From NCBI GenBank assembly GCA_043777315.1, contig JAYVPW010000200.1, positions 1-13,196 on the forward strand: a stretch of DNA of 13,196 nucleotides. Reading direction: 5' to 3'. This document shows positions 12,230 to 13,196 of this stretch, one piece after another (position 1 is the first letter of the stretch; each line of letters begins with the position of its first letter). The position numbers and the translations under genes were made by a program. The notes beneath the pieces were generated by a model that had not been told where the DNA came from, searched no databases, and saw only the letters and a program-made list of their open reading frames with translations. This stretch comes from CAIURC01 sp043777315. Lineage in GTDB: Bacteria > Verrucomicrobiota > Verrucomicrobiia > Chthoniobacterales > Chthoniobacteraceae.

Positions 12230-13196
12230 ATGATCTCCCTCGCGATCGAAAATCTCACGAAACGCTTCGGCGACACGCTCGCCCTCGATCGGATCGACCT
12301 ACGAATCGCGTCCGGCGAAATCTTTTTTCTCCTCGGTCCGAGCGGCTGCGGAAAGACCACGCTGCTCCGCTGCCTCGCCGGGTTTCTGATCCCCGATTCG
12401 GGCCGCATTTCATTCGGCGAAGACGACGTCACCCGCGTGCCGCCGCATCTCCGGCAGACTGGGATGATGTTTCAAAGTTACGCGCTCTGGCCGCACATGA
12501 CGGTCGCCAAAAACGTCGCCTTCGGCCTCGAAGAACAGCGCGTCCCGCGGCCCGAAATCAATCGCCGCGTCGCCGAGGCGCTGGCCTCCGTGAAAATGGC
12601 GGACCTCGGCGAACGCAGCATCCATCAGCTTTCCGGGGGACAGCAGCAGCGCGTAGCCCTCGCCCGCGCGCTCGTCATCCGCCCACGCTGCCTGCTTCTC
12701 GACGAACCACTTTCCAATCTCGACGCGAAGCTCCGCCTCGAGATGCGCGGAGAAATCCGGCGCATTTGCAAAGAGTTCGGCCTCACCGCGATTTACGTCA
12801 CTCACGATCAAAAAGAGGCGCTCTCCGTCGCGGATCGGATGGCCATTTTGCAGGCCGGGCAAATCCGGCAGATCGGCACGCCCGCGGAACTGTATCGCCG
12901 GCCCGATTCGCGATTCGTCGCGGACTTTATGGGCGAGACGAATTTCATCGACGCAACCGTCGTCGAAGCGAATGCCGGCGGGCTTCGCATGACCACACCG
13001 CTCGGCGATTTCCGAGCCGCGGGCAGCAGCGATCGATGGAAAACGGGAGACCTCTGCGCGCTCTCCATTCGCCCGGAGAGCTGGAAACTTTCGGAGCAAA
13101 ACGGGGCGGCCAATTCGGTCGCAGGCCACATCCGGGAGCGCGTTTATCTCGGCGAGATGGCGCAGTATCAATTCACCGCCGGGCCGCATGAAATCA
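12230..13196 (+). CDS. ABC transporter ATP-binding protein (PotA/UgpC/FbpC type), 3' end beyond the window
   Basis: ATPase subunit of an ABC importer, energising uptake through a permease encoded elsewhere. The frame opens at ATG 12230 (MISLAIENLTKRFG) and stays open to the last base; 322 codons are present and the stop is outside. All nucleotide-binding motifs are visible: Walker A GPSGCGKT (36-43), Q-loop Gln82 in MMFQSYALWPHMT, signature LSGGQQQR (134-141), Walker B LLLDEP (155-160), D-loop SNLD (162-165) and switch His192 in YVTHDQKEAL. From about residue 240 a TOBE-type regulatory domain begins (GETNFIDATVVEA, SIRPESWKL). Family members usually end at 340-380 residues, so little is missing. 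The ALWPHMTVAKNVAFGL segment is common in spermidine, ferric-iron, phosphonate and sugar importers, so the substrate is unknown. It diverges from the flavoprotein gene; more transport genes probably follow. Confidence 0.9.
   Translation, partial: MISLAIENLTKRFGDTLALDRIDLRIASGEIFFLLGPSGCGKTTLLRCLAGFLIPDSGRISFGEDDVTRVPPHLRQTGMMFQSYALWPHMTVAKNVAFGLEEQRVPRPEINRRVAEALASVKMADLGERSIHQLSGGQQQRVALARALVIRPRCLLLDEPLSNLDAKLRLEMRGEIRRICKEFGLTAIYVTHDQKEALSVADRMAILQAGQIRQIGTPAELYRRPDSRFVADFMGETNFIDATVVEANAGGLRMTTPLGDFRAAGSSDRWKTGDLCALSIRPESWKLSEQNGAANSVAGHIRERVYLGEMAQYQFTAGPHEI

Noticed and set aside
12136..13191. Plus-strand open frame of 351 codons near the right end
   Set aside because: It is arginine/proline-rich with no motifs. 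The real gene is the overlapping frame from 12230, which has every ABC ATPase motif and no stop before the window edge.

Overview
The window is GC-rich (about 60% by eye) chromosomal DNA from a Gram-negative-type bacterium. Two points suggest an outer membrane: an arabinose-5-phosphate isomerase of the Kdo/LPS pathway, and several exported proteins. The best guess is the Verrucomicrobiota/Planctomycetota group, perhaps a Chthoniobacter-like soil lineage. That rests on the character of EF-P, GH10, the TPR-redoxin protein and the intergenic palindromes; it is an inference, not proven by any marker here. No rRNA, tRNA, CRISPR array, transposase or phage gene was seen.

Layout. Bases 1-255 are non-coding and packed with hairpins. 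A xylose-binding protein gene (xylF, minus, 256-1332) and a GT4 glycosyltransferase gene (minus, 1431-2645) follow, separated by a palindromic repeat. Diverging from the glycosyltransferase is a plus-strand block: an HPr-like phosphocarrier overlapping kdsD, then, after a likely promoter, efp and a small membrane protein with an HELTH metalloprotease motif. That membrane protein ends tail-to-tail, with no gap, against a minus-strand run. Read in transcription order, the run is a flavoprotein reductase, a stub of a TIR-like gene, a secreted hypothetical protein, an acidic hypothetical protein, a GH10 xylanase, and a secreted TPR-redoxin fusion. At the right end an ABC ATPase gene reads out of the window, divergent from the flavoprotein. 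It is open to the window edge, and the long frame overlapping it is only a shadow.

How the genes fit together. The GH10 xylanase and XylF suggest xylan breakdown and xylose capture. The TPR-redoxin protein sits 52 bases downstream of the xylanase gene on the same strand and is probably co-transcribed. HPr-KdsD plus the glycosyltransferase suggest a cell-envelope polysaccharide and regulatory neighbourhood. EF-P has asparagine where most EF-Ps carry a modified lysine or arginine.

No defence island or obviously new multi-gene system is visible. The observations most worth a second look are the EF-P tip residue, the TPR-redoxin fusion beside a xylanase, the TIR stub with an intact ribosome-binding site, the EF-P-linked membrane metalloprotease, and three kinds of large intergenic palindrome.
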